Shown piece after piece: positions 1-11,289 of a DNA stretch of 64,000 nt (the first letter of the stretch is position 1; every line of letters begins with the position of its first letter). Source of the DNA: Acheta domesticus. Lineage: Eukaryota > Arthropoda > Insecta > Orthoptera > Gryllidae. A model generated the notes under the pieces. That model was not told the DNA's origin. It saw nothing but the letters and a program-made list of their open reading frames with translations, and searched no databases. The stretch lies in NCBI GenBank assembly GCA_031308135.1, contig JAHLJT010000631.1, positions 155,327,276 through 155,391,275 of the forward strand. The letters are read 5' to 3'. The translations under genes were made by a program, and so were the position numbers.

Positions 1-940
1 GACTTCACCTGTTTCGCCAATGTTAATAACAATTTGCGCATCTTGTGTACACTAACCATCAATGTGGGTCATTCCATGCGAAATTTCAGGTTTTCTGACA
101 GTGAGTCTCAGATTTTTTCATATTTTATTACATTAATCTACTAATGATGAACAGTTAAAAGACAATTTATGGAATTAATATTTTCAGCAGTTTAGCAACA
201 ATTACGGGTTAAACATGGACGATGACACAATGTACTCAATAATGATAATAATTATGACGTTCATAAAATGAATAAAACTTTAAAAACAGGCACACTATTT
301 TGAAGATAAATGATCATATTTTAGGCAGTTGATAATATATTAAGGATTGAGATATTTGTTTATAATAAAAAATGCTAATAAATTAAACAAATACATTTTT
401 CTTCAAAAGTAATATTTTCTTTTCTTTCATATTTTACACATTGCAAGAAGAACCAATAAATAACCATTCTACAAACTGTCGCGATGGAATCTTTAAAAAA
501 CGCGTAAGTTATTAAATAAAAAATATACGCACATTTTGCTCTTAAGGTTGAAAGTCGCGTGCCTTTGCCCAGCGAGGAAAGACGCAAGGCCGTATGCAGG
601 CGCCACCAAGTTCATTCCCTAGGGATATCCATCGATGCCTTCGAAGGGATCCTGACACCAGTTTACAGGCTTAGTTTTCGCGTGTAACTGTTCAGTGATG
701 CATCGTGATAGAAAATGCCGAAGATTGTGAATACGTTTAACAGGCTTTGGTGCTGCAATCCATTCGGACTTGAGAAGCACAAAAGTCGGGTGGGTAAGAG
801 AAAGAGGCGATGCGGAAGAAAATATCGAATTTAGTGGTAGGTGAAGCAATATGCGATCTGTGTCGTCACAAAATATCCAAAATGCCCAATGCAGATCTTA
901 GTGACTCAACTGAAACAGTGAAGTGAAAACGTCAAGTGAA
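1..940. other. AT-rich stretch, nothing recognised
   Basis: AT-rich DNA with only short open frames that have no family signature. I see no transposon ends, tRNA-like boxes or exon pairs. Confidence 0.4.
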
Positions 941-944
941 GAGG

Positions 945-1360
945 AGTACGTAGCCCCAGGAGTTGCAGAGGAAGCCACTATCAGTAATGTAAACATTTTG
1001 TATCCTCTGGGTCAATCACCATTGTCATTGCGAAAACAAACCCGAGAGAAATCGTAGGCAAGGAGAACGGTGAGTGCCGTAAATAAAGCAATTTCTGAAT
1101 TATTTCATGTGAGTACAGGAAGCAATGATGGAGAAGACATGTTGACACAATTCAAAGAAAAATTTTCAAATGTGAAAACAGCTAATGAGAAATATATGAT
1201 TTTAACGTATTTACCAAAACGTTGGAGTGAACAAAAAATAATGGTCGAATTTGGCGTATCTCTTCATGTAGCTCGTACGGCAAAATTAACATCTAGAGAA
1301 GTAGTTTGCGAAATCCACCATCGCGCCGCGGAGGAAAAAAGAAACGCCGAGAGCTGACGA
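945..1360 (+). pseudogene. Fragment of a multicopy TE-associated protein (helix-turn-helix-like)
   Basis: Translation includes QFKEKFSNVKTANEKYMILT and then YLPKRWSEQKIMVEFGVSLH, followed by VARTAK. The pattern (E/Q)-(L/F)-KEKF-(S/N), LTxLPxxWS, (I/V)-xxEF-x-(V/T)-S-xxxAR-x-AK is one I know from a widely repeated, poorly characterised protein in arthropods and cnidarians that behaves like a mobile-element gene. Weaker similarity extends upstream to about 945 (...NVNILYPLGQSPLSLRKQT), interrupted by a stop. The frame ends at 1357 in low-complexity charged sequence. No DDE or other catalytic region follows, so this is a fragment. Function is unknown. Confidence 0.5.
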
Positions 1361-2681
1361 AGAGCGCTGGGGCGCGGCGGCTCTAGCAGCTCACAAGTTC
1401 GGTTAGGGAGCGCCAGTAACATACTTTTATTCATAACTTTAAAACCATTCAAGATTCCATGATGAAATTTACAGAGTAGCTTGAAAGTAGTTTCAGCAAT
1501 TTTTCTTCCAAAATTCAAGAATTTAAAAATATTACATTTCCATTTATTGCATTTTTTAGAATTTGTTTACTTCCTAATTGTTAAAGACTCGCGGTAAAAA
1601 AATATCTTTAGCGTACAATTATCCTTTACATTTCTTCTACAAATAGTGTCACTTTCATATTTTTTGCTTGTTTGCATATCATCGGAAAAAAATCATAACG
1701 GAATGTCTACAGACTGCGAACCTAATATTTCAAGTGCCCATTGTTGCTAAACAATGGGTGATGAGACAAAAATATTGTACCTGGTTCATGCAGGTATCAT
1801 TATAAGTAAGATGGCAAAATATTTTTAAATTCTGAGATGTAGTGTCAGATTTCCTACTTTTTTGCATGGAATGACCCTATATCATTTCTCATTTTCAAGT
1901 CACTATTTCACGTAATATTTGATGCAGTTCCTCTTGCCATTTTCACTGTGTCAATATTTTTGTTTCCACAAATAGAAAGATGCAGAACAATATAATTAAT
2001 GGAGTGTCCAATAATACTCCCTTCTCTCTTACAAAACACAAAATAAGTTTGTGATTTCCATGAGTGGACAAAAAATTCAGTTTTCTGAAACCAAGATCTG
2101 CGAATGTTTCAATAACATGCCTTTTTATTTGAATACCAAGTTGTGTAGAACTGACAGACCACCACGATTTAAAATGAGAAATGATGTCCGTTTACATTCC
2201 AGTTCCTCAAAATGTATAAATAATCTTGTGCATATCCCGAAAAACATATTTTCTACAAATATATGTAACACGAACTATTCAAATAAACTAGATACCGTTT
2301 TAAAGATCATTAAAATATCTTTATTAATAAGATGGTTGGTGAGATAGATATTTGTAAATAATTTGTAAAATTTATTTTTTCTTTGTATTTAATTTATTCC
2401 TGTAACTTTTGTTAGCTTTGAGATCGCTACGCGATCAAAAGATCTTAAGTTTAAATATATATTTGATACTAGACAACACCTTTTATTTATTTAATAAAAT
2501 ATATTAAATATTTAAAATATCTTTCATTATATTGCAAGAATTGTAACTGATTATAAATGCGGTAAGGCAACGAAAGTAATTCTGAGTAGCGTTATTATTC
2601 CCATATAAACAAGAACCATCGATGATATACATGAATGGACAATGGCTATACTCTCTAAGATCTTTTGGAAGTGCCTCAGGT
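1361..2681. other. Unassigned AT-rich stretch
   Basis: No recognised coding sequence. An open frame at 2051-2347 has no family features and ordinary AT-rich composition, so it is not called. Confidence 0.35.
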
Positions 2682-2689
2682 GATGAAAG

Positions 2690-3347
2690 CAGTGGCGGCT
2701 ACTAAACTTCAGGCTAGGTAGGGCACGAAAAAAGGCTAGAAAATAACTAATAAAAATTTTATTTTGAAGTTTAAGGGCTGTAAACTGAAAAACACTTGAA
2801 ATTCCTCACTGGTTTCTCACGTATTAACTCGGCTGAATGAAAAGAGAAAACAATTCAATTGAAACAACAAACGGACACGCTCAAGAATAAATAACTCGCA
2901 CAGAATTCATAGCTGCTGATATTACGAAGATTACGCGGGCCCTGAGCTAATCAGCATTTCATTTCTCAGACACTATGAGCGTTGTTTGTACATCTGTAAA
3001 GTGGCGCTTGCAGTGGCAGTCACAAAAAACTTGTGACCGTGAAGGGCCTTAAGGGAGCATTACCCCCTCCCTTTTTTCCTCGCACTGTGGCGAAAAGCAT
3101 TGCTGAACGTGAGAGATCTGGTCACACGAAGCTTGCGGACTTCGCCCTGTTGCCACATCTATCTCGTTATCAGCGCTGTGAAATAGTATCGAAGGTAAGG
3201 TAAGGTTATCAGCCCGTGAAAACCTTAACGTAAATTCTCTAGAATTATTACTCGATAAGATGACACGCATTTCAGTCCATTATTAATATTTTCCTTTACA
3301 AGTGGGAGGGCACGTGACCATGTGACCTTATGGTAGAGCCGCCACTG
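2690..3347. mobile_element. hAT-type MITE, copy 1 (658 bp)
   Basis: The ends are inverted: CAGTGGCGGCT on the left and AGCCGCCACTG on the right. The element is flanked by a perfect 8-bp duplication GATGAAAG (2682-2689 and 3348-3355). An 8-bp target duplication with CAGTGG-type ends is the hallmark of the hAT superfamily. There is no transposase, so it is non-autonomous. It is nearly identical to the copy at 22798-23440, differing by about 15 bp of extra sequence near 3190-3207 and scattered changes, which suggests recent activity. Short open frames inside it are incidental. Confidence 0.93.
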
Positions 3348-3723
3348 GATGAAAGTAAGTCATTTATTTATTTTTCTCAGTTTTCACCGGAGGCACAGAA
3401 TGCGCCCTTCAACGCACTGAAAACTAACGCAGATTCAGTAGTATGCGCGGTGTTGCCGCTTTTCTCTGGGCTAGGCCTAGCTAAAGGTGGCCATGTAATT
3501 AGTTATTCTTATTTTTAGATTATTCATTAAAAAATTATATTACAATTAATGTGGAACACCTACAGCTTTTTAAATATATTATAAATAAATGGCACATGCA
3601 TATATACTTCTATTTTGATTAAATAAACTATTCAGAAATAGATATCTTTTTATATTTCAATTATGGGGGGCTGATACAATTAGTTTTGCCCTGGGTGACA
3701 CCAAATGAAGCTACACCACTGAA
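3348..3723. other. Unassigned sequence between repeats
   Basis: Target duplication of the MITE followed by about 370 bp with no recognised feature. The text near 3660-3720 (GGGGGGCTGATAC...) is not similar to anything I can name. Confidence 0.35.
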
Positions 3724-5865
3724 TATGTGCAATTTTAAAAAAATAACAAAAACAAGATTTTCTGAAAAACGGCTCCAAATTTTTTCTGTAAACGTCTGGT
3801 AAGAATAGTGCCTGATGAATTCTAAGAGATGGCATGAACGCTGTATTGCTCTATTCTTTTGTTTTCAAAAATTTCAATAATGTTTTTTTTGACTCGTCTG
3901 TTACGTCGTTAATATCTACATTAGCGGCGAAAGATCTCTCACGACTTTAATATCCACATTTCCAGCAATTTGTAAACACTGTTGTATTTGTGAGTGTGAT
4001 TCAAATTACTACAATGAAGTTTTTGGAAAAATCAAAAATTTTCTGTTGAAAAGAGCTTCAAATTTCGTATTTTTAGTAGCGCTTAAACCCATTTTCTTAA
4101 GAATAGCTCCAAATTTTTCAAAGAAAATTTCTATTTAGAACGAAGTTTTACTATTCTTTAATATTTTTAAAATAATATTTCCATTTTTCTATTAGCAAAC
4201 CGAAAAAGTAAGAAAATGTCAAAAAAAATATTTGGGCGGCGGTAGATGGCAGCTTGCAAGAGAATATGGCAAGTCCGAATAGCTAGCCGAGACTAAAATA
4301 AATAGAAAAGTAATACGGAGAAGTCTGTGCCATTCTATAGCATCACTAGTTACTTTCCCGTATACGTACGTATATACGGAGTAATACACATAGTATAGGG
4401 AAAGTTATGACATGCTGCGGAAAATCGATTTCGTGATTTCAACGGAAATGTACGTTTTGGGGTCCTCAGATACCGAAAAAGTTTGTATTTTTTTTAAAGA
4501 TCTTTCACACCGTTAATATGCATATTTCCAGAAATTTGTAAACACTATTGTATTTGTGAGTTAAAGTGCTTCAAATGACTTCTAATGAAGTGTTTCGAAA
4601 ACTCAAAAATTTTCTGTGAAAAAGAGCTTCAAATTTCAGTTTCTTAGTAGTTGAACGGGAATATTATTTTAAGAATATTAAAGAACAGTGAAACCTCGTC
4701 CCAAATAGCATTGAACAATTTAGAGTTGTTTGTAAGAGAATAGCGTTTCATGGCTACTGTAAATGCGAAATTTGAAGCTCTTTTTCATAGGAATCTTTTG
4801 TGTTTTCGAAAAACTTGAAGTCATTTAAAGCAATTTAACTCACAAATTAAATAGTATTTACAAATTGTAGAAAACGTGCATATTAACGGTGTGATAAATG
4901 TTTTAAAAAAAATTACATTAGTGTAATTTTTGGAAAAACAAAAAAAATGAACTTTACGTCATATTAAAGAGTTCAATTAGTACTATCCGTTCCAAAAGTT
5001 TGAAGAATAAATTTGGAGCCATTAAATGGAGAAAGCGGCGTTTAAGCATTTCTGAAAATGCGGAATTTTGAGCTAGATTTCACAGAAAACGGTTGAGTTT
5101 TCGACAAACTTAACTAGACATTATTTGAAGCACATGTACTCATAAATATAATGTGATAAAATCTCCGCTAATGTAAATATTAACGACGTGAGATACGTGT
5201 CAAAAATTATATTTTTGTATTTAAAAAAACAACAACAAAATAATAGAGCAATATGACGTTTATGTAATCACACAGTACGTTTAGAACTATCTCTTCCAAA
5301 AATAAAAAAAATAAAAAAATTGGAGCCGTTTTTGAGAAAATCTAGTTTTTATAATTGTTGTAAAAATTGCACATATTGCCTATAATATTGCGCGAAAACT
5401 ACAAAAACTTTCAAAAAATGTACATGACAATGAAAAAACTAATACCGGAGAACAAATTTTATTTGAAGGACAAATATTTAATTATGTAGTTGTAGGAAAA
5501 CGTCGAAAAAAATTCAATTTTCGAAAATTCAGAATTAACCGTGAAATTAGGATCTATGCGTGTTTAACTATATTTTTACAAGAAATTTAAAAAAAAATCG
5601 GAGCCGTTTTTTAAAAAATATTGAAAATGTCATGGGGCTTTATAAAAAGAATCCCCAAATTTTATAGAATCTTTTACAAATTCTTCGACTAGAACCTGAT
5701 CGACTAGTGTTTGTTCAATTTGGAACTAGTGGTGCTTCAGAATGGCACAGACTTTCCCGTATTAGTTTTCTGTTTCCTTGGGTTTTCGCTAGCTATATTG
5801 AATTGCCACACACTCTTTCTTGCCAGCTGCCATCTACCACCGCCAAAAGTACATTTTTTTGTATA
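3724..5865. repeat. AT-rich hairpin family, compound block 1
   Basis: At least four pieces: 3724-4335 in minus orientation, ending in the reverse complement of the family's left end (GTGCCATTCTATAGCA); 4336-4690 minus, beginning with the palindromic end (ACTTTCCCGTATACG ... GTATAGGGAAAGT); 4691-5700 plus; and 5724-5865 plus, a left end only (GGTGCTTCAGAATGGCACAG). The right end of one unit directly abuts the left end of another at about 4335. No conserved protein is encoded. Confidence 0.75.
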
Positions 5866-6094
5866 CCAGTATTGTAAACAACCCTTCTACATTAACAAAA
5901 TCGTTCATAGTATGGCATATTATTGCACGAATCATTAAGTCATCCCTATTTCTGCACGAAATATGAGCCATCACTGACGTAATAGTCACGGCCCCTATAT
6001 ATTTTCAGTTATGGAGTTTAAAGAAGGTAGTGGTACCATATAAAGAGATTGCAGAGTTCGCAGTAAAATCAAATACGTTATGAAAAAAACTCAC

Positions 6095-6914
6095 TTTTAA
6101 AAAAATGGATTGCAGCTGCATTTGCCATGATTGTAAAACAAAATGTTTTTTGTGTTTAACATGTAAGGGTCTTAAGGAAATGTATTTTTTACAGACCTCA
6201 ACATAATTAAATTCTTCACTGGATACGATTGTAAATATTCCGGGATTGTCATTTTTTTGTTCACTATCAAAACTGAACCTTCTTCTTTCACATCGTTGAT
6301 GCACAAATTGTACAATTCGACACGTCTACAAGCAACAAATATGCCAAAAATAGCAACAACCTGAAAATCATACCAGTTATTAATACAATGCACCAGGTAA
6401 TAAATAAAACTTAACTATTATTGCCACTGTCGTTATTATACCTTCATTAAAAGAAAAGTTTCATCATCAGCTTTTGTAAGAAGTGTGTTTACATCTTGTT
6501 GGGAAAATATCATTGCCTTTATAGGTTGATATTCCACGTTTACGTGTTTCATACGTAAACTTACTTTATGAAAAGTTCCAATATCAATATTCTCTTTGAT
6601 CTTTAGCATTTCCTTTAATTTGGAATAAGTGCACCATAGTGTCGACGCTTTACATGCTGTGGACTTAATGTTTAAAGAAGCATGCATTAAATTAACAAAC
6701 GTCTTTATTCTAGCATGTGCATTACACTTACTTAACCAAACTGCTCCGATAGATACGAAAGAAAAGCAGCTTTGCATAATAAATTTGCATATTTTTTATC
6801 CATAAATGTCCTTAACTTTAAGTACTCTTTCTCATAAAGTTTGCAAGGCTTTTTCGCTATCATAACATTTTCTGCTTTTGCAGATTCTACCACAATTTCT
6901 CTAGGCAAATCCAT
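6095..6914 (-). pseudogene. Crypton-like tyrosine recombinase, decayed and truncated
   Basis: From 6914 downward it reads MDLPREIVVESAKAENVMIA, then AYxKEY-type core-binding sequence, STLWCTYSKLKEMLKIKENI, then ADDETFLLMK, VVAIFGIFVACRRVELYNL and INDVKEEGSVLI. The order matches the SAM-like N-terminal domain and the start of the catalytic domain of the insect Crypton-type tyrosine recombinases; the R in ACRRVEL is the first catalytic arginine. A frame change lies near 6735-6775 and another near 6255. The end after about 6100 is lost, so the His/Arg/Tyr catalytic residues are missing. A GT...AG gap (6361-6441, 81 bp) interrupts the frame exactly between MK and VVAIF. Confidence 0.78.
6361..6441 (-). 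other. Probable intron in the Crypton-like gene
   Basis: On the minus strand the coding sequence ends ...CTTTTAATGAAG, followed by GTATAATAAC; it resumes after a T-rich GATTTTCAG with GTTGTTGCTATTTTTGG. Removing the 81 bp rejoins LLMK and VVAIFGI in frame, as in intact relatives. The branch region is AT-rich. Related genes carry the same residues side by side. Confidence 0.6.
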
Positions 6915-7235
6915 ATGTTTGAATCACGACTTTCCAACTAATTGCCATTTGTAAACAAATTTGTTGGTTAGGTAACACTCATAACAAAACATGAATTTGA
7001 GATCTACTACAACTACGAATTACAAGTTAACACAATTAATTTCGCTTCCTTAAATCCTTATAATACTGTTATACAAAAAAATGGTGTATACAATTCGTTT
7101 ATAATGTTAATTTTTTGCACTCGTAAGAAGATATTACAGAACTCACTTCTAACGTCGTTCGTTCGGTAATATCTTCTTATTTGTGTAAAAAAAGGACAAC
7201 GTTATAAACTAATTGCATAATATGCTATTGTCATT
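6915..7235. other. Unassigned AT-rich spacer
   Basis: No recognised feature. It contains an imperfect inverted repeat around 7127-7185 (AAGAAGATATTACAGAACTC ... CGGTAATATCTTCTT), which might be the terminus of a small element. Confidence 0.35.
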
Positions 7236-9158
7236 TTGTGCTAGTGGTGCTACAGAATGGCACAGACTTTCACGTTTTAGTTTTCTATTTCCTTGGGTCT
7301 TCGCTAGCTATTCGGAATTGCCACAAATTCTTTCTTGCCAGCTGTCATCTATCACCGGCCAAAGTACATTTTTTTGTGATTTTCTTAATTTTTCGGTTTC
7401 CTATTGGTAGAACGGAAACATTAATTTTAGAATATTAAAGAACAATAAACCCTAGTCATAAATGGCAATTTTCTTTTAAAAAAGATGTGCCGTTCAAGAG
7501 AAAATGGCGTTTTAGCGCTACTAAAAATGAGAAATTTGAAGCTCATTTTCACAGAAAATAATTGAGTTTTCAAAATACTTTATTTGAAGTTATTTGAAGC
7601 ACTTACACTCACAAATATAATAATCTTTACACATTGCTAGTAATGTGCATATTAAAGATATGAGAGATCTTTCAAAAAAATTACAATTATGTAATTTTTG
7701 AAAAAACAAAAAAATAACTCAAAATAAACTTTACGCTATACTAAACAGTGTAATTAGCTCTATCCATTACAAAAGTTTCAAGAAAAAAATTGCAGCCATA
7801 TACGAGAAAATGGCGTTTGAGCATTTCTGAAAATGCCGAAATTTGAGCTACTTTTCACAGAGAACGGTTGTGTTTTCGAGAAACTTTACTTGACATTATT
7901 TAAAGCAAATGTACTCGTAAATATAATAATGTGAAAAAATCGCCGATAATGTAAATATTAACGATGTGAGAGACAAGTAAAAAAAATTACATTTTTGTAA
8001 TTTTTGAAAAATCCAACCGATAGACGAAAATGGCTTTTATGTCATTGATAGAGTACATTTACCACTATCCCTACCAAAAGTTTAAAGAAAAAATTTGGAG
8101 CCGTTTTTGAGAAAATTTTGTTTTTGTAATGTTTTCAAATTGCACATATTGCACGCAATATTGCACGAAAACTACCAAAATTGTGAAAAACATTTACATG
8201 ACCTTTATTAAAGAACTTAATATGCAGAACAAATTTTATCTGAAGAAAAAATCTCTATCTTCAATTTTGTAGTTGGAGAAAGACGCCGAAAAAAATTCAA
8301 ACTTTCACAATTTTCGAAAATTCAGAGCTGTACGTGAAAATCCGACCTATGCCATGTTAAAAAGTATATTTTACTCTATTCATACAAGAAATTTAAAGAA
8401 AAAATTTGGAGCCGTTTTTGAGAAAATTTTGAGAATCTCCCGGGTGCTTCATATAAAGTAGCCCCAAATTTTGAAGAATCTTTTCCAAAATCTCAAAGCT
8501 TTGACTAGAATCAGATCGACCGGGGAATATCCATTTTGGAAGAAATCGTACGTATGGCTTAGGCGCTAGCAGTGTTTACAGACGGACAGACGGACGGACG
8601 GACGGACAGACGGACGTTTTCCTTTCAATTGGGTTTTCGGTATCAAGGACCTAGAAAACAGGGATTCTGGCCACGCGTTAGAGGATTTTTTTTTCTTAAT
8701 TTAGCAACTGGTTTTATCCACTTATTCGTTTTCACGGCCCGGCAATTAATTTTTTTCCGCCGAAAATTGGCCATTTTTTCGCGCAGCATTACATAACTTT
8801 CCCTATACTACGTATATCACTCCGTGTATACGTACGTATACGGGAAAGTAAAAATCCCTACGAGTGGTTGAGGTGCTAGTAGTGTTCACAGACGGATAGA
8901 TGGATCGACGGAATTTTGCTTTCAATTGGTTTTTTCGGTATCAAAGAGTTACAAAACATGGATTCTGGCTACACCACGTGTTAGGGGACCTTTTTCTTAA
9001 TTTTTGCAACTGGTTTGAGCTACATTTTTGTTACCTGGGCCCGACAATGAATTTTTTTCTGCTGAAAATTCGCCTTTTTTTCGCGCCGCATCACATAACT
9101 TTCCCTAATACTGCATATATTACTTCGTATATACGTACGTACGTATACGGGAATGTAA
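7236..9158 (+). repeat. AT-rich hairpin family, best-preserved copy
   Basis: Left end AGTGGTGCTACAGAATGGCA at about 7241. The body has diverged tandem units whose shared text GAGAAAA(T/A)(G/T)(G/T) recurs at 7498, 7804, 8109 and 8420, that is every 305-311 bp. A GACG/GACA microsatellite lies at 8578-8616, then TTTCAATTGGGTTTTCGGTA, and a palindromic right end (ACTTTCCCTATAC ... GTATACGGGAAAGT, about 8799-8850). A second right-end segment, again with microsatellite and palindrome, follows at 8853-9158. No transposase is encoded. Confidence 0.78.
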
Positions 9159-9421
9159 AAATGTTTTGTTGGTTGATAATTGTAAATACTCTTTGGTAAA
9201 TACTAATTGGTAAATACTCTTTGGGTTGATATAAAATCTCACATAAAAACAAACTTAGAAAAAAAATCATTTACTTTTCATTTGTCTCCAAATACCTTGG
9301 CAACAAAAAATAAACATATGCAATATATAACCTCAAATACTTCTGTTTTAAAGAGTGTATTTCTTCAACTTTTCTACTTGTAATAGTCTGTTGTTAAAGA
9401 CTTCCCATAAGTTATAGAAAA
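9159..9421 (+). promoter_or_regulatory. Presumed 5' flank and UTR of DNAI7
   Basis: This is the unique-looking sequence between the last repeat and the start codon. It must contain at least part of the 5' UTR, but I see no TATA box, initiator or X-box that I would defend. The call rests on position only. Confidence 0.3.
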
Positions 9422-9442
9422 ATGGGCCCCAAAAAAGGAAAA
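9422..9442 (+). CDS. DNAI7: DNAI7 exon 1 (start codon exon)
   Basis: The exon codes only for MGPKKGK and is followed directly by a consensus donor, GTAAGT, at 9443. CASC1/DNAI7 proteins of other animals, human included, also begin MGPKK followed by more lysines, which is the reason for choosing this start. The splice leaves phase 0. The 5' UTR lies immediately upstream, but its start and the promoter cannot be placed. A seven-codon exon would be missed by most gene finders. Confidence 0.72.
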
Positions 9443-11289
9443 GTAAGTTTGTGCACTATTATTTTCTGAAGACTTTGATTTTTCACTATATATCGGTGGT
9501 AATTAATCCAAAAGGAAATTAATAATCTATTATGTTTATTAGAATGTAATGGTTGTGTAATGCTATTTTAATATTACAATGTAAACAGCAATGAGCTCAC
9601 AGTCTTCAACGGCAACTGTATTAAATACGTTAATTTTACCTTATCTGAGAAGGGAATGAAAATAACTTCGAAGTAATAATAATAAAAACGATGATTGTCC
9701 TTATGAGTCATTCTTTCTCTCTACATTCCTTTTATAATGGTTCAGTATTGATTGATGGAAATGAAAGGAATCTACTAAAGAAATAAAATAACTTTCAATT
9801 TATCCAAATTGTTCACCAGGAAACAAATCCACCTCTTGTACTTTATATCCACTTACAATCTATTTACCAATGTTTCAAATGTTGATATCTAGAGCACAGT
9901 ACAAAAATATATAAGTTTTTGTGAAAGAATATGACCCTTTAGAATGTAGGGCCTATTATTTGAAGTAAGTATAAAACATTTGGAAAAAGAAGCAAGAGTA
10001 GCTAATAACGTCAAGTGTTTCTATTTCATTTGTTTTACAATAATTAGAATGTTAATGCATCAAGTAGTTACATATTATTAGTATTATTAAAAATGTATTG
10101 TCAGCACAATGATCCTTCTTAAAAAAATGTCAGAAAATCATTTAATTTATTTCACTAAAAAAAAAACCAACAGTAAAAACTGTATGTGGCATATGGGGGA
10201 GGAGGACAATCTGTGCATGTCTTCTTGAGCTCCAGAATCCCTACTCCACTCTTTTACTGTAATGAATGATGACTAAAAATTCCAAAAAAGTGAAGTTAGC
10301 AACATTTGAATACTAGAAATTTTCATTGCTGAATAATAGGAAACTTATTTGCATTGGCAAAGTACCTATGATTTGATTTTATAGTATTGCTATCAAACTA
10401 GCAACTCCCCTTAAGCTCTACTGCTACTACACTAGCAAATGGAGAGCTCAAGAAATCATGTAATGAAGCTACTTTTATGTTCAGAAGAAAACCAAGGGTC
10501 TACCTCAGCATTTGCTCATTGAATCAAGGAAAATTGGATGAAAAACCTAACTGAGGTGGGGTTCATTAGCCCAGAAGCTGAAGTACTTGTAGGCATATTT
10601 AGTCTTTTAGAATTACACAGTACAAATGTGAATTAATGCATATTATATCTTTGTTAAAATAAATGCTAATTTTCTTTTGATCCTCAGTATAGTCTCTAAT
10701 TGTATAGAAAGAATTACAGTAAACAACATTGTACTTGACACTTAAAATTGCCATTGATTTTAATTGTTTAATGTCTTTTGCTAATGAGTTGTACAGTTAC
10801 ATATTTGTATTATATGTGGATTTCTTGTAGGGAGCAGTTGATACTGGCACCTGATGAACACGATTTCTACAATGTATTGTAATTATAAATATCTGCATTG
10901 TATGAAAGTATGTTCCCATCCTTAAGTCAGTTTTGACAGAAACTACAGATTTATTAATAAGCAGGCAATACAATAGTAAAATTCCAAGCTGAATGAAGAG
11001 AGGCTTGCAGAAATTACATGGATGGCATTTGCTTAATTATTCACATATATTTTTTCAGCAATATAAAAGTCTGGGTTCAATAGGAGGTGCTTCTCCAGAA
11101 TACTACGTACGCATCAGGCAGAAACATATTCTCGAAATACATGCATCTAGTTACATGATGGCTGACTGAATTTGAAAGAATTCTAAATGCATTACCTAAT
11201 GAAATTAATTTAGTGTTCAATTAATTTATGGGGATATTTAATTTGAGATTTAGCTGAATTAAGAGACCTAACAATTTTATTACCTGAAC
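9443..11289 (+). other. DNAI7 intron 1, first part: no recognised element
   Basis: AT-rich intron sequence without transposon ends, tRNA-like boxes or long open frames. Less repetitive than the other introns. Confidence 0.4.

Noticed and set aside
3049..3270. Open frame repeated at 23157-23363
   Set aside because: Repeated only because both lie inside the two copies of the hAT MITE; it has no transposase or other motif.
8578..8616. CRISPR-like short regular repeats (GACGGACG)
   Set aside because: Simple microsatellite without spacers, in animal nuclear DNA.
7236..9158. Helitron interpretation of the hairpin-ended AT-rich family
   Set aside because: A hairpin lies near the right end, but I see no TC start, no CTRR end and no Rep/helicase coding; kept as unclassified.
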